A DNA stretch of 64,000 nucleotides. It comes from Rhizobium sp. SG_E_25_P2. GTDB lineage: Bacteria > Pseudomonadota > Alphaproteobacteria > Rhizobiales > Rhizobiaceae. The stretch covers positions 159,941 through 223,940 of the forward strand of contig NZ_JARXVM010000009.1 of assembly GCF_029892285.1 (NCBI RefSeq), read 5' to 3'. The notes beneath the pieces are model-generated. The model was not told the origin of the DNA. It searched no databases and saw only the letters and a list, made by a program, of their open reading frames with translations. Shown here in pieces: positions 1 through 9,990 of the stretch. A program made the translations under genes and the position numbers. Numbering within the stretch: the stretch's first letter is position 1; the number at the start of each line of letters is the position of its first letter.

Positions 1-1528
1 TTCTTTGTTTATGTCCTTCGGCGGAGGCGGCGATGATCGCCTCCTCGGTGGCGGCGGCGCGATCAAGGATCGTCACCAGTCGGCCGTTGCTCATCACGGC
101 GATCCGGTCCGACAGCGCCATGACCTCTTCGAGATCGGAGGTGGAAAACAGGATGGCGAGCCCCTCGCCCGCCAGCCGGCGCATGGTGCGGAAGACATCG
201 GCCTTTGCGCCGACATCGATGCCGCGCGACGGCTCGTCCATCAAGAGCACCTTCGGCCCGGTCATCAGCGCCTTGCCGATCACGACCTTCTGCTGATTGC
301 CGCCCGACATCGAAGTGACTTCGAAATCCGGGTTCGGCGCCTTGATGGCGAGATTGCGGATCGAGTCCTTGATCGCCTGCTTTTCTTTGCCGAGATCGAT
401 GTGGAACAGTCCCTTCACGAACTGGCCGAGGCTCGCGAGCGTCAGGTTCTCGGCGATCGACAGGCATTGCACGAGGCCTTCGCGCTGGCGATCCTCGGGG
501 ATCAGAGCGAGCCCCTTCTGGATGCGGCGCGTGGTGTCGGGCGCCGTGAGTTCCGCGCCATCGATGAAGATCCGGCCCGACGACAGGGGATGACGGCCCA
601 TGACGCATTCGAAAAGTTCACTGCGTCCCGCGCCCATCAAGCCGTAAATGCCTAGGATTTCGCCTTTGCGCACCGTGAGCGACACGTGATCGACGGCATA
701 GCCGCCCTGGGCGCGCGGCAGGCAGATTTCCTCGACGCGCAGCGCCTCGCCGCCGATCTTGTGATCCGTGGCTTTGGCGAAATCCTTGGCGTCCGAGCCG
801 ATCATCGAGCGGACGATCCAGCGGGTGTCGATGTCCTTCACCAGCGCCTGGCCGGTAATCTGGCCGTCTTTGAGCATAGTAATGTAGTCGCCGATGCGCA
901 TCAGCTCTTCGAGCCGGTGCGAGATATAGACGATGGCGACGCCCTGCGCCTTCAGTTCGGCGATGACCCGGAAGAGAATGTCGACCTCGGCGGCTGACAG
1001 GGCCGAGGTCGGCTCGTCCATGATCAGGATGCGGGTGTCGAGCGAAACCGCGCGTGCGATTTCCACCAGCTGCTGCTGTCCGATCGGCAGATCTTCGGCG
1101 AGCGTCTCGGCGGAGATGCCGGCTTCCAGTCGGTTAAGGAAAGCGTTGGCCTTGTCGACCTGCGCCTTGTGGTCGATGCCGCGCAGGCCGCGGGTGATCT
1201 CGCGGGTGGCGAAGATGTTTTCCGCCACGGTGAGATTGCCGAACAGGTTGAGTTCCTGAAAGACGATGCCGATGCCATGCTTGACGGCGTCGGCGGGCGA
1301 GGAGAGCGAAATGCGTTCGCCATCCATCCAGATCTCGCCCAGCGTCGGCTGCTCCACGCCGGCGATGATGCGCATCAGCGTCGATTTACCGGCGCCATTT
1401 TCGCCGACCAGCACATTGACCGCGCCGCGCCTGAGCTTGAGATTGGCCTTCTTGACGGCGAGAATGCCGGAATAGGCTTTGGTGACGTCGCGCAGTTCGA
1501 GGATGACGTCGTCCTGGGAAGCGTCCAT
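1..1528 (-). CDS. CUT2 sugar-type ABC transporter ATP-binding protein (3' end beyond window)
   Basis: Cytoplasmic ATPase of a ribose/xylose-type importer. About 509 codons are visible, and the frame is still open at base 1. The reverse-strand translation begins MDASQDDVILELRDV. The first nucleotide-binding domain has Walker A GENGAGKST near residue 42, signature LPIGQQQLVEIARA and Walker B ILIMDEPTSAL. The second domain has MSGGNQQKVVIGKAL and LLMDEPSRGIDVGA. Two tandem NBDs of about 500 residues are normal for CUT2 ATPases, so little should be missing. The ATG lies one base after the stop of the DUF2291 gene, so translation is probably coupled. The permease expected in such an operon is not in view and should lie to the left. 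Substrate is not readable from this protein. Confidence 0.93.
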   Translation of the reverse strand, partial: MDASQDDVILELRDVTKAYSGILAVKKANLKLRRGAVNVLVGENGAGKSTLMRIIAGVEQPTLGEIWMDGERISLSSPADAVKHGIGIVFQELNLFGNLTVAENIFATREITRGLRGIDHKAQVDKANAFLNRLEAGISAETLAEDLPIGQQQLVEIARAVSLDTRILIMDEPTSALSAAEVDILFRVIAELKAQGVAIVYISHRLEELMRIGDYITMLKDGQITGQALVKDIDTRWIVRSMIGSDAKDFAKATDHKIGGEALRVEEICLPRAQGGYAVDHVSLTVRKGEILGIYGLMGAGRSELFECVMGRHPLSSGRIFIDGAELTAPDTTRRIQKGLALIPEDRQREGLVQCLSIAENLTLASLGQFVKGLFHIDLGKEKQAIKDSIRNLAIKAPNPDFEVTSMSGGNQQKVVIGKALMTGPKVLLMDEPSRGIDVGAKADVFRTMRRLAGEGLAILFSTSDLEEVMALSDRIAVMSNGRLVTILDRAAATEEAIIAASAEGHKQR

Positions 1529-1529
1529 G

Positions 1530-2168
1530 TCAGCCTCCGAACGTGATCGTCGCCGGCACGAATTGCGGCAACTGGCCCGAAGACGGCTGCGGATAGGCGC
1601 CCGACGCCTTCACCGTCTTGCCGACGAGTGTGTCGCGCGGCAGCTTTTCCAGCGTCAGCTTGTTGACATGAATGTTGAAGGACTTGCCGAACTGCGCCCA
1701 TTCGATCTGGTTGCGGAAGGAATTGAAATCGACGAAATCCAGCGCGTCGCGCAGCGCTGTGCCGCGAATGGCCGGGCCGATCGCCACGCGCACATCCGCC
1801 TTCTGGTCGCCGTCGACATCGACGTCGACATAGCCGGCGCGGGATTTGGTCTCGGCCTTGACGATGACGCCGTCGACCTTGGCGACATAGGTCCAGGGCG
1901 CGTTGCCCTGCTTTTCCTTATGGCCATAGGTCTTGTTAGCGGCGTCCGGATCGGAGGCGACAAGGGCCGCCACGTCCTTATAGGGCGCGGATTTCTTGTC
2001 GAAATAGGGTGCGACCTTGCTGTCCCAGATCTCGGCCACCTGCCGGTCTGGATCGAAGGCGGCGGCGGCTGCTTCCTTCTGCTGGTCCGCGGTCTTGACG
2101 AATTTGCATCCGGCCAGCGTGAGCCCAGTCAGCGCCAGAAGGGCGATGAAGGCGTGATGTCGGGACAT
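1530..2168 (-). CDS. DUF2291 family lipoprotein
   Basis: Predicted 212-residue envelope lipoprotein of the DUF2291 family, which is repeatedly found in CUT2 sugar ABC operons and has no established function that I know of. The N-terminus MSRHHAF plus a hydrophobic stretch ends in the lipobox LAGC (Cys near residue 22). The rest is soluble, with a repeated DVDVDG-type acidic segment that may bind metal (inference). I start at 2168 rather than the upstream in-frame ATG at 2207, because only this start puts the signal peptide at the N-terminus. The gene sits between the binding-protein and ATPase genes, so an accessory role in the transporter is likely. Confidence 0.8.
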   Translation of the reverse strand: MSRHHAFIALLALTGLTLAGCKFVKTADQQKEAAAAAFDPDRQVAEIWDSKVAPYFDKKSAPYKDVAALVASDPDAANKTYGHKEKQGNAPWTYVAKVDGVIVKAETKSRAGYVDVDVDGDQKADVRVAIGPAIRGTALRDALDFVDFNSFRNQIEWAQFGKSFNIHVNKLTLEKLPRDTLVGKTVKASGAYPQPSSGQLPQFVPATITFGG

Positions 2169-2230
2169 GGCGCGCTCCGGTCGTGTACACCAATGATGGG
2201 CCGGCAAACGGCCCGGAATGAAGGGAAAAG

Positions 2231-2260
2231 GCGCGGGGATGCTGGACGGCGCCCCCGCGC
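2231..2260 (-). promoter_or_regulatory. Intercistronic stem-loop 3' of the binding-protein gene
   Basis: GCGCGGGG (2231-2238) pairs perfectly with CCCCGCGC (2253-2260). Two smaller GC hairpins lie on either side (around 2209-2218 and 2267-2282). There is no T-run. This is the usual place for RNA structures that protect or over-express the binding-protein part of an ABC operon mRNA relative to the ATPase. That role is inferred from position. Confidence 0.45.
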
Positions 2261-2291
2261 AAAGTTGGCCGTAAGGCGGCCTTGGGAAAGA

Positions 2292-3335
<1,044 letters not shown>

Positions 3336-4163
3336 TCAGGTGATGCGCTGAATGCTGGCGGCGATTTCTTCAGGCTCGAAGACGCGCAGCCAGTCGTCCT
3401 TCATCAGCACCGGCTTGCCGAATTCGATCGCCTTGTTGCAGGCGTCGGAAAACACGCCGGGCGTCTCTTCGAAAATGACCGCGCCGAGCACATTCATATG
3501 GCCGAGCAGGAAGTCGCGGGCCGCTTCCTTGGGCACGCCACGGCGGACGCATTCGTCCATGGCTTCCTTCATCACGACCAGCAGCGAGGCGCAGACGGTT
3601 TCGGACAGACCGGGCTCCAGCAGCGCCATCTGTTCGACGGTGACGCGATGCGAGCGCATGACCGGCGCCCAGATCGTCTTGGCGATTTCCTCGCCGAGCG
3701 CATACTCGCTTTCCGGACCCTGCATCAGCGCAGACACGATATGCTGCTTGGCGTGCACGCCGCCGAAGTGATCCTTCTTGGCGGCCATGTCGGTCTCATC
3801 GTTGAAGATCGGCGGGTGGCAGGGATGGGTGACGAAATAAGTGAGGTCGGTGCGTTCCGGCAGATGGCCGGCGAAGGGGGCGGCGGCGTCGAGCACCACG
3901 ACCATCACGCCCGGCTTGAGCTTGTCGGAAATCGAATGCGCGACCTTGCCGATGGCGGTATCCGGCACCGCCAGGATCACCACATCGGCGCCATCGAGTG
4001 CTGCGTCGGCGTCAACGGCCGTGACGCCCAGTTCATTGGCAAGCCGAGCTTTGCCGGCGTCGCTGACTTCGACGTGACGGACGTCGAAACGCGATCCCTT
4101 GAGATTTTTCGCCAGGCGGCAGCCCATTTTTCCGCCTGCTCCGAATAGCGCGATCGCCGTCAT
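3336..4163 (-). CDS. apnO: Probable D-apionate oxidoisomerase (phosphogluconate-dehydrogenase-like)
   Basis: A 275-residue NAD-dependent oxidoreductase. The N-terminal Rossmann motif GAGGKMG is at residues 8-14. A PGDH-type C-terminal domain includes MRSHRVTVEQMALLEPGLSE and GHMNVLGAVIFEE. The layout and several blocks match my memory of ApnO, which converts D-apionate to 3-oxo-isoapionate. That specificity is recalled, not demonstrated here. It is the first gene of the minus-strand CUT2 ABC operon, which fits a sugar or sugar-acid catabolic role. The promoter should lie within 4164-4358, which otherwise holds no gene. The alternative is another member of the 6-phosphogluconate/beta-hydroxyacid dehydrogenase superfamily. 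Confidence 0.62.
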   Translation of the reverse strand: MTAIALFGAGGKMGCRLAKNLKGSRFDVRHVEVSDAGKARLANELGVTAVDADAALDGADVVILAVPDTAIGKVAHSISDKLKPGVMVVVLDAAAPFAGHLPERTDLTYFVTHPCHPPIFNDETDMAAKKDHFGGVHAKQHIVSALMQGPESEYALGEEIAKTIWAPVMRSHRVTVEQMALLEPGLSETVCASLLVVMKEAMDECVRRGVPKEAARDFLLGHMNVLGAVIFEETPGVFSDACNKAIEFGKPVLMKDDWLRVFEPEEIAASIQRIT

Positions 4164-4358
4164 TGTGCCGTCTCCGTCTTTGCTGTGTCCATTTGGAGGG
4201 GCGGCGCTTTGGGCGCAGAGGGTCGCTATCCGCCGACGCTGCGGCGGAGGCCTCCCAGGCTGCCGTTCTCCCGACGGCGCCGCTCCTCACTCTGGCGAGG
4301 ATCGGTAAAGCAACTGGTATGATGAGTCAATGAGGTAATGATTATTTTGTGCGAACAC

Positions 4359-4387
4359 AAAAAACCCGCCGGATTGCAGCCGGCGGG
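4359..4387 (-). terminator. Rho-independent terminator of the ridA-DUF1028-aldehyde dehydrogenase operon
   Basis: On the minus strand, CCCGCCGG (from 4387) forms an 8-bp perfect stem with CCGGCGGG (ending 4365) around a 7-base loop. The stem is followed directly by TTTTTT (4364-4359). It begins 23 bases past the aldehyde dehydrogenase stop codon. Confidence 0.93.
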
Positions 4388-4409
4388 CAAGGCTTGGCGG
4401 GAGAAACAG

Positions 4410-5897
4410 TCAGTATTTGATCCAGGCGGTCTTGAGGCCGGAGAATTTGTCAAAGGCGTGCAGCGACAGGTCACGTCCAACGCCGGATTGCTTGAAGCCT
4501 CCGAACGGCGTCATCGGAGACAGGGCGTCCACGGTGTTCACGGAGACAGTGCCGACTTTCAGGACATCGATCAGCCTGTGGGCGCGCGACAGGTTTGACG
4601 TCCAGACGGAGGCGGCCAGGCCATAGATCGTGTCATTGGCGAGCGTCACGGCTTCTTCCTCGGTGTCGAACACCGTCACGGCCAGCACAGGGCCGAAGAT
4701 CTCTTCACGCGACAGGCGATTGTCAGGATCGACGTCGGCAAAGATGGTCGGCTGGATAAAGTGGCCCTTGCCAGCTACCGTCACGCGCTCTCCGCCTGCG
4801 ATCAGCTTGGCAGTGGTCTTGCCGTGTTCAATATAGGCCTGAACCCGGTCGCATTGGCGGCCATCGACAATCGCGCCCATGGTCGAGGCCGGATCGAGCG
4901 GATCGCCGGGCACATAGCGCGCGGCGCGCTCCTTCATATTCTCAAGGAAGGCGTCTGCGATGCCGCGCTGGACGAGCAGGCGGGAATTGGCCGAGCAGAT
5001 TTCGCCCTGATTGAAGAAGATGCCGAAGGCGGCCATGTCGGCTGCGGCGTCCAAATCCTCGCAATCGTCGAAAATCAGGTTGGGGCTCTTGCCGCCGCAT
5101 TCCAGCCAGACCTGTTTCATATTGGACTGGGCGGAATAGCCGAGGAAATATTTGCCGACTTCGGTGGAGCCGGTGAAAGTAATGCAATCGACATCCTCAT
5201 GCAGGCCGAGCGCCTTGCCGGCGGTCTCGCCGAAACCGGTCACGACGTTGAAGACGCCTTCCGGCACGCCCGCCTCAAGTGCGAGTTCTGCGAGGAAGAG
5301 GGCCGACAACGGCGATTGCTCGGCCGGTTTCAGCACCACCGAATTGCCCATGGCGAGCGCCGGCGCGCATTTCCATGCGGCCATATCGAGCGGGAAATTC
5401 CAGGGCGTGACAGCGCCGATGACGCCCAGCGCTTCGCGCCTGACCATCGCGACATTGCCGCGACCTGTCGGCGCGATCTCGTCATAGATCTTGTCGATGG
5501 CTTCGGCGAACCACTGGAACACACCGGCCGCGCCCGGCACATCGATGGCGGCTGCATCCGTCACCAACTTGCCCATGTCGAGGCTTTCGAGCAGCGCGAA
5601 TTCGGTGAGATTGTCGCGGATGAGATCGGCAAGCTTCAACAGCACCGCCTTGCGCTCAGCCGGCGTCTTGCCCGACCAGCGACCGTCCTCGAAGGCGGCG
5701 CGTGCGGCTTTGACGGCGCGGTCGATATCCTCGGCGTCACAGGCGGCGATCTCGGCGATCACCTCCTCCGTCGCTGGATTGACGCTCGGAAAAGTCTTGC
5801 CGGAGAGCGCCGGAACGAAAGCGCCGTCGATGAAGGCCTTGTTGCGGACGCTCAGCTTTTCAGCGGCTGCTTTCCAGTCTGCGAGGGTCATGGTCAT
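4410..5897 (-). CDS. NAD(P)-dependent aldehyde dehydrogenase (PuuC/BetB-like)
   Basis: Oxidises an aldehyde to a carboxylate in the cytoplasm. The 495-residue length is typical of the superfamily. Catalytic residues are visible: Asn167 in TPWNFP, Glu266 in LECGG and nucleophile Cys301 in FFNQGEICSANS. The NAD-site block FTGSTEVGK is present. The closest resemblance is to gamma-glutamyl-gamma-aminobutyraldehyde dehydrogenases, so an aminoaldehyde is a reasonable guess. It is the last gene of a three-gene minus-strand operon, 12 bases after DUF1028, and ends at a strong terminator. The start at 5897 follows AAGGAG; a second in-frame ATG two codons on is possible. Confidence 0.93.
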   Translation of the reverse strand: MTMTLADWKAAAEKLSVRNKAFIDGAFVPALSGKTFPSVNPATEEVIAEIAACDAEDIDRAVKAARAAFEDGRWSGKTPAERKAVLLKLADLIRDNLTEFALLESLDMGKLVTDAAAIDVPGAAGVFQWFAEAIDKIYDEIAPTGRGNVAMVRREALGVIGAVTPWNFPLDMAAWKCAPALAMGNSVVLKPAEQSPLSALFLAELALEAGVPEGVFNVVTGFGETAGKALGLHEDVDCITFTGSTEVGKYFLGYSAQSNMKQVWLECGGKSPNLIFDDCEDLDAAADMAAFGIFFNQGEICSANSRLLVQRGIADAFLENMKERAARYVPGDPLDPASTMGAIVDGRQCDRVQAYIEHGKTTAKLIAGGERVTVAGKGHFIQPTIFADVDPDNRLSREEIFGPVLAVTVFDTEEEAVTLANDTIYGLAASVWTSNLSRAHRLIDVLKVGTVSVNTVDALSPMTPFGGFKQSGVGRDLSLHAFDKFSGLKTAWIKY

Positions 5898-5909
5898 GGC
5901 ATACGCTCC

Positions 5910-6587
5910 TTATCTTTCGTCGCCGGGAACGCCGTAGCTCGGCGAGCCCGAGGGATTGAGCGCGCGGGTGACATAGGCGTCGAGTTGCGGCTTGTAGAGC
6001 CGCCAGAGATCGGCGAGCTGGCCGATCGGATCCTCTTCGGCCCAATCGACGCGGAGGTCGGCGACAGGCCAGCTGACATGATCGACGATCAGCAGGCCGG
6101 CGGAATGAACCGGCCCCGCCTCCCCGCCCGCCTCAAGCGCCGCCTGCATGGCGGCGAGCAGCCGGTCGCCGAGATCGCCCTCTGCCGCTTCAAACGCCGC
6201 GACCATGCGCTTGGGAATGAAGGGATTGGCAAGCAGATTGCCGGCTGCGGCGCAATCGCGCCCCTGCGCCATCTCGTGAACGCCGAGCGCCTGGGCGCCG
6301 GAAAACAGCGCGGATTGCCCTTTTGCGTCCAGAATGACGATCTGGCGCCACTCCGCATGCGGATAACCGTCGAGAAGCGCCGTCATCGCAGCGTCTGCGG
6401 CTAGACCCTTTGCGAGCAGGTCGAGCCCCTTCGGCCCGAGCGCGGGGTCGGTGATGTTCTGGCTGGCGACGACGCCGGCCCCGGCGCGGGCATGGGCGCA
6501 GCGGGCGGCGACCGCAGGAGACGAGGAGGAGATGGCCATGCCAAGCTGGCCGGTGGTCTTGCAGCGCCCGAGGATCGAGAAGGTCAT
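5910..6587 (-). CDS. DUF1028 family Ntn-hydrolase-type protein
   Basis: A 225-residue protein of the DUF1028 family (Ntn-hydrolase superfamily). The start MTFSILGRCKTTGQLGMAIS and the following SSPAVAARC and GAGVVASQN blocks are typical. The family has no well-defined substrate that I know of; related folds hydrolyse amide bonds with an N-terminal nucleophile. I start at 6587, seven bases after the ridA-type stop, instead of the upstream in-frame 6620 that would overlap it. The RidA/DUF1028/aldehyde dehydrogenase trio suggests catabolism of an amine or amide through a reactive imine and an aldehyde (inference). Confidence 0.85.
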   Translation of the reverse strand: MTFSILGRCKTTGQLGMAISSSSPAVAARCAHARAGAGVVASQNITDPALGPKGLDLLAKGLAADAAMTALLDGYPHAEWRQIVILDAKGQSALFSGAQALGVHEMAQGRDCAAAGNLLANPFIPKRMVAAFEAAEGDLGDRLLAAMQAALEAGGEAGPVHSAGLLIVDHVSWPVADLRVDWAEEDPIGQLADLWRLYKPQLDAYVTRALNPSGSPSYGVPGDER

Positions 6588-6594
6588 GGCGCGC

Positions 6595-7017
6595 TCAATC
6601 CGGAATGACGGCGGTGACATCCACTTCGACCAGCCATTCCGGCCGGGCGAGCGCCGAGATCACCACGCCTGTCGACACCGGAAAGACGCCCTTCAGCCAT
6701 TTGCCGATGACGCGATAAACGGTTTCGCGATAGCGCGGGTCAACCAGATAGATGGTGATCTTGCAGATATGGCCAAGTTCGGAGCCGGCTTCCTCAAGCA
6801 GCATCTTGATGTTCTTCATCGCCTGCTCGGTCTGCGCCTCGACATCGCCGATGCCGACATTCTTGCTGGTGTCGAGGTCCTGGCCGATCTGGCCGCGAAC
6901 GAACACCATGGTACCCCGTGCGACCACGACCTGGCAGAGATCGTTGTCGAGCTTCTGTTCGGGATAGGTGTCCTTTGTGTTGAACATCCGGATGCGCTTG
7001 TGGATGGGCATGGTCAT
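6595..7017 (-). CDS. RidA family protein (YjgF/YER057c/UK114)
   Basis: A 140-residue RidA-family protein. Family members hydrolyse reactive enamines and imines to ketoacids or aldehydes plus ammonia, usually as homotrimers. Family-like segments are VFVRGQIGQDLD, a central EQAMKNIKMLLEEAG helix, and VDPRYRETVYRVIGK. The C-terminal ALARPEWLVEVDVTAV replaces the canonical R-x-E block, with Arg and Glu both retained. It is the first gene of the minus-strand operon leading into DUF1028 and aldehyde dehydrogenase. Its promoter should lie in 7018-7288, shared with the divergent flavoprotein gene. The start could also be two codons later. Confidence 0.9.
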   Translation of the reverse strand: MTMPIHKRIRMFNTKDTYPEQKLDNDLCQVVVARGTMVFVRGQIGQDLDTSKNVGIGDVEAQTEQAMKNIKMLLEEAGSELGHICKITIYLVDPRYRETVYRVIGKWLKGVFPVSTGVVISALARPEWLVEVDVTAVIPD

Positions 7018-7288
7018 TCCATTCTTCGGTTGGCGATCCCCGCCGGGGCGAGGCAGGCTGTTATTGGACCTTATGTTCCGGATTGAGGAAAGAACGCTTT
7101 CCTTGTTCGTTGCGTCAGGAAAACCGAAGCAATCAACGCCTTGCTTAGTCGACTATGGCATGATGTGGGCGAACGGTGATTGCGTCCGCTGGTTCGAAAT
7201 ATCAAAATCAGATGACAGATAAATCATCATTTCCCGAAGCAGCCCCTTCGACTAGCCTTTTCTCGTCCCGGTCACGAAGGAGCCCGCC

Positions 7289-8518
7289 ATGACGGTAGAA
7301 ACGATTGACACACTCATCATCGGCGCTGGCCAGGCCGGGCTCGCGATGAGCGAGCACCTGTGTAGCGCCGGCGTCCCTCATCTCGTGCTGGAGCGCAATC
7401 GCATTGCCGAGCGCTGGCGTTCGGAGCGCTGGGATTCATTGGTGGCCAACGGACCTGCTTGGCATGACCGTTTTCCGACCCGGAGCTTCGATGATATCGA
7501 TCCCGACGGTTTTGCGGGCAAGGACAGCATTGTCAGCTATCTCGAAGCTCATGCACAACACTTCGGCGCCCCTGTTCGGTGCGGCGTCGAGGTCACGGCG
7601 CTCCGCCGCAAGCCTGACGGTTCGGGTTTCATCGCCGAGACCAGCGAGGGCGTCTTCGAAGCGCGGAACGTCGTCTCCGCCACCGGCCCGTTTCAGAAGC
7701 CTGTTATTCCCGCCCTTGTGCCTGATGATAGCGGGGTGGCACAGATCCATTCTTCATCCTATCGCAATCCCGCACAACTTGCTGATGGCGGCGTGCTGGT
7801 GATTGGGGCCGGCTCCTCGGGCGTACAGATCGCCGATGAACTGGCGCGCGCCGGCCGCAAGGTCTATCTCGCGGTAGGCCCGCACAACCGGCCGCCCCGC
7901 AGCTATCGCGGCAAGGATTTTGTCTGGTGGCTCGGCGCGCTCGGCCTCTGGGACGTCAAGGCCAACGATCCCGCGCTTGAACATGTCACCATTGCCGTGA
8001 GCGGCGCACGCGGCGGTCATACTGTGGATTTCCGCGAACTCGCCGCCCAGGGCATCACGCTGGTCGGTCGCGCCCAATCCTATGAGTCGGGCGTGCTGCA
8101 TTTCGCCGATGACCTGGCGAAAAACATCGCCATGGGCGATGCTGACTATCTCTCGGTGCTCGATGCCGCCGACGCGCATATCGCTCGCGAAGGACTGGAT
8201 TTCCCGGAAGAGCCCCAAGCGCGGATCATCGGCCCCGAGCCCGATTGCGTGAAGAACCCGATCCTTGATCTCGATCTTGCTGAGGCTGGCGTCACCTCGA
8301 TCATCTGGGCGACGGGCTATGTGCTCGATTTTGGCTGGCTTAAATTCGACGTGATGGACGAAAAGGGCCGGCCTGCCCATAGCCGGGGCGTCTCCGCCGT
8401 CCCCGGTTTCTATTTCCTCGGCCTTGCCTGGCTCTCCCGCCGCGCCTCGCCCTTTATCTGGGGCGTCTGGCACGACGCAAAATATCTGGCCGAGCAGATC
8501 GCCGCGCGTCAGGGCTGA
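7289..8518 (+). CDS. Flavin-containing monooxygenase (NAD(P)/FAD-dependent oxidoreductase)
   Basis: A 409-residue class B flavoprotein monooxygenase resembling CzcO/YUCCA-type proteins. The FAD Rossmann motif GAGQAGLAMSEHL is near residue 12, the NADPH motif VIGAGSSGVQIADEL is near residue 173, and a late ATGYVLDF is the usual FMO-type C-terminal motif. The FxGxxxHxxxY/F linker is only loosely kept (QIHSSSYRNP). The start follows AAGGAG by about six bases. It is divergent from the ridA operon and could share its regulation. The substrate, an N-, S- or C-nucleophile or a ketone, cannot be told from sequence. Confidence 0.88.
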   Translation: MTVETIDTLIIGAGQAGLAMSEHLCSAGVPHLVLERNRIAERWRSERWDSLVANGPAWHDRFPTRSFDDIDPDGFAGKDSIVSYLEAHAQHFGAPVRCGVEVTALRRKPDGSGFIAETSEGVFEARNVVSATGPFQKPVIPALVPDDSGVAQIHSSSYRNPAQLADGGVLVIGAGSSGVQIADELARAGRKVYLAVGPHNRPPRSYRGKDFVWWLGALGLWDVKANDPALEHVTIAVSGARGGHTVDFRELAAQGITLVGRAQSYESGVLHFADDLAKNIAMGDADYLSVLDAADAHIAREGLDFPEEPQARIIGPEPDCVKNPILDLDLAEAGVTSIIWATGYVLDFGWLKFDVMDEKGRPAHSRGVSAVPGFYFLGLAWLSRRASPFIWGVWHDAKYLAEQIAARQG

Positions 8519-8597
8519 GCGGGGACTTCGTGAGTGCGTCTGGCCAAGGTCCGGGTAAGGCGCTAAGGGCTGATGTCAGTTCACGCGCGAGGCGTTC

Positions 8598-9080
8598 ATG
8601 ATCGCATGTCCCTGCGGCTCCGGCCAGTTCGAGATATCCTGTTGCGGCCCTTATCTGGCCGGCAAGCCGGCGCCGACCGCCGAAGGTCTGATGCGGTCGC
8701 GCTACACGGCTTTCACACGCGGTGATCTCGATTATATCGAACGAACCTGCGCCGGCGACGCGAGGCTCGCCTTTGATCGCCTCTCGCTCGGCCGGTCGAT
8801 CGCAAACACGGAATGGCTGGGCCTGACGATCGAGGAAACCGTCAATGGCGGTGAAGAGGATGCGGCAGGGACCGTGCGATTTGCTGTTCGCTATCGCGAG
8901 GGCGGTCGGCTGTTTTCGCAAACAGAAACATCGGAATTCCAAAGGCTTGCGGATGGATGGCGCTATATGCGCGGCAATATCTCGCGCGCATCCGCGCCTA
9001 CCTTCTCCGCGCCGGGTCGTAATGATCCCTGCCCGTGCGGATCGGGAAAAAAATTCAAGAAATGCTGCGGGGCCGGCTGA
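8598..9080 (+). CDS. ychJ: YchJ family SEC-C metal-binding protein (UPF0225)
   Basis: A 160-residue protein with a SEC-C zinc motif at each end: [13 protein letters not shown] at residues 4-16 and [13 protein letters not shown] near the C-terminus. They flank the central YchJ domain ([18 protein letters not shown]). This two-motif layout is characteristic of YchJ, whose physiological role is unknown to me. The GAGG ribosome site lies just upstream of the ATG. It stands alone, 80 bases after the monooxygenase gene and convergent with the SRPBCC gene. Confidence 0.9.
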   Translation: MIACPCGSGQFEISCCGPYLAGKPAPTAEGLMRSRYTAFTRGDLDYIERTCAGDARLAFDRLSLGRSIANTEWLGLTIEETVNGGEEDAAGTVRFAVRYREGGRLFSQTETSEFQRLADGWRYMRGNISRASAPTFSAPGRNDPCPCGSGKKFKKCCGAG

Positions 9081-9097
9081 GCGCAGGCCCCTGAGCT

Positions 9098-9628
9098 TTA
9101 CGCCGGGATCATCGTCTCGTATTCGTTGCGCAGGCTCGACCAGACGTCCCAGAAGGGTTTGGGGTCAGCCTCTTCCAGCCGCGCCTTGAGGATGTCGAGA
9201 TGGGCGTGCCAGCCGGCGCCGATCTTGACCATATTGGCGCGGTCGCTGATGCGCTTGTGGATCACCGTCAGAAGCACATCCTCACCTTTCGGCTCCAGCG
9301 TGAAGCTGACTTCGCCCGGTCCCCAGGCGAAGGCCAGTTTGCGCAGCGGGTCGATTTCCGTCACCCGGCTCTGCATGCGATGCTCTTCGCCGAAACCTTC
9401 CGGCCGCGCGCCCGGCGGGTCAGTCAGTTCGTCATTCCGCCAGACCAGTTCCATGGGCCCATCGATCGTGAGATCCATCGGCCCGGACGCCAGCCATTGG
9501 CGACGCAGCTCGCTGTCGGTGAGATAGGACCAGACGCGCTCGGCGGGGCCGGGCAGCAGGCGTTCGAGTTTCAAAGTCGCCTGTTCGACGACGGCGGCGT
9601 AGGCGTTCAGTTTGGCATGCTCATTCAT
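9098..9628 (-). CDS. SRPBCC (AHSA1/CalC-type) domain protein
   Basis: A 176-residue START/Bet v1-fold protein of the AHSA1 type. Typical blocks are LLPGPAERVWSYLTDSELRRQWLASGPM, WGPGEVSFTLEPKGEDVLLTV and a terminal GWHAHLDILKARL. The ATG lies in an ATGA overlap with the ArsR stop, so the two are co-translated. I reject the longer frame starting at 9736 for that reason. ArsR-SRPBCC pairs of this kind are common. The SRPBCC partner may bind a hydrophobic ligand, but no function is established here. Confidence 0.87.
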   Translation of the reverse strand: MNEHAKLNAYAAVVEQATLKLERLLPGPAERVWSYLTDSELRRQWLASGPMDLTIDGPMELVWRNDELTDPPGARPEGFGEEHRMQSRVTEIDPLRKLAFAWGPGEVSFTLEPKGEDVLLTVIHKRISDRANMVKIGAGWHAHLDILKARLEEADPKPFWDVWSSLRNEYETMIPA

Positions 9629-9990
9629 CGGGTCTCTCCCTCTGTTGCATTTCCATCGCCGCCGCGGTCCGTCCGCAGCAGATTTTCGAGAACATCGAGA
9701 CGATCGGTCCAGAAACGCTGATAGATCGCCAGCCACTCATGCGCGCGCGCTAATGGGCCGGGGTCGAGCCGGCAGACATGGGTGCGCCCTCTCACCTCGC
9801 GGCGGAGAAGCCCCGCGCTTTCCAGCACTTTGATGTGCTTGGAGGCCGCGGCCAGCGACATGTCATGCGGCGCGGCGAGATCACCGACGCTGCGTTCGCC
9901 CGAGGCGAGTGCGGCCAGCATTCCTCGGCGCGTCGCGTCCGACAGAGCGTGGAAGATCAAATCTATCTGTTGTGTGTGATGTTCAACCAT
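9625..9990 (-). CDS. ArsR family winged-helix repressor
   Basis: A 121-residue ArsR/SmtB-type regulator without the usual metal-ligand cysteines. The winged helix reads LSDATRRGMLAALASGERSVGDL and MSLAAASKHIKVLESAGLLRREVRGR, matching the AHSA1-partner subgroup. I start at ATG 9990. A TTG at 10026 is also in frame but is itself the -35 box (TTGACA). The start codon lies inside a perfect 18-bp palindrome, and a second palindrome covers the -35, so autorepression is likely. The transcript predicted from the promoter starts at or next to this ATG, implying a leaderless mRNA. Confidence 0.88.
   Translation of the reverse strand: MVEHHTQQIDLIFHALSDATRRGMLAALASGERSVGDLAAPHDMSLAAASKHIKVLESAGLLRREVRGRTHVCRLDPGPLARAHEWLAIYQRFWTDRLDVLENLLRTDRGGDGNATEGETR

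Noticed and set aside
4761..6404. A 547-codon plus-strand frame
   Set aside because: It is the shadow of the aldehyde dehydrogenase and DUF1028 genes, with no domain or ribosome site.
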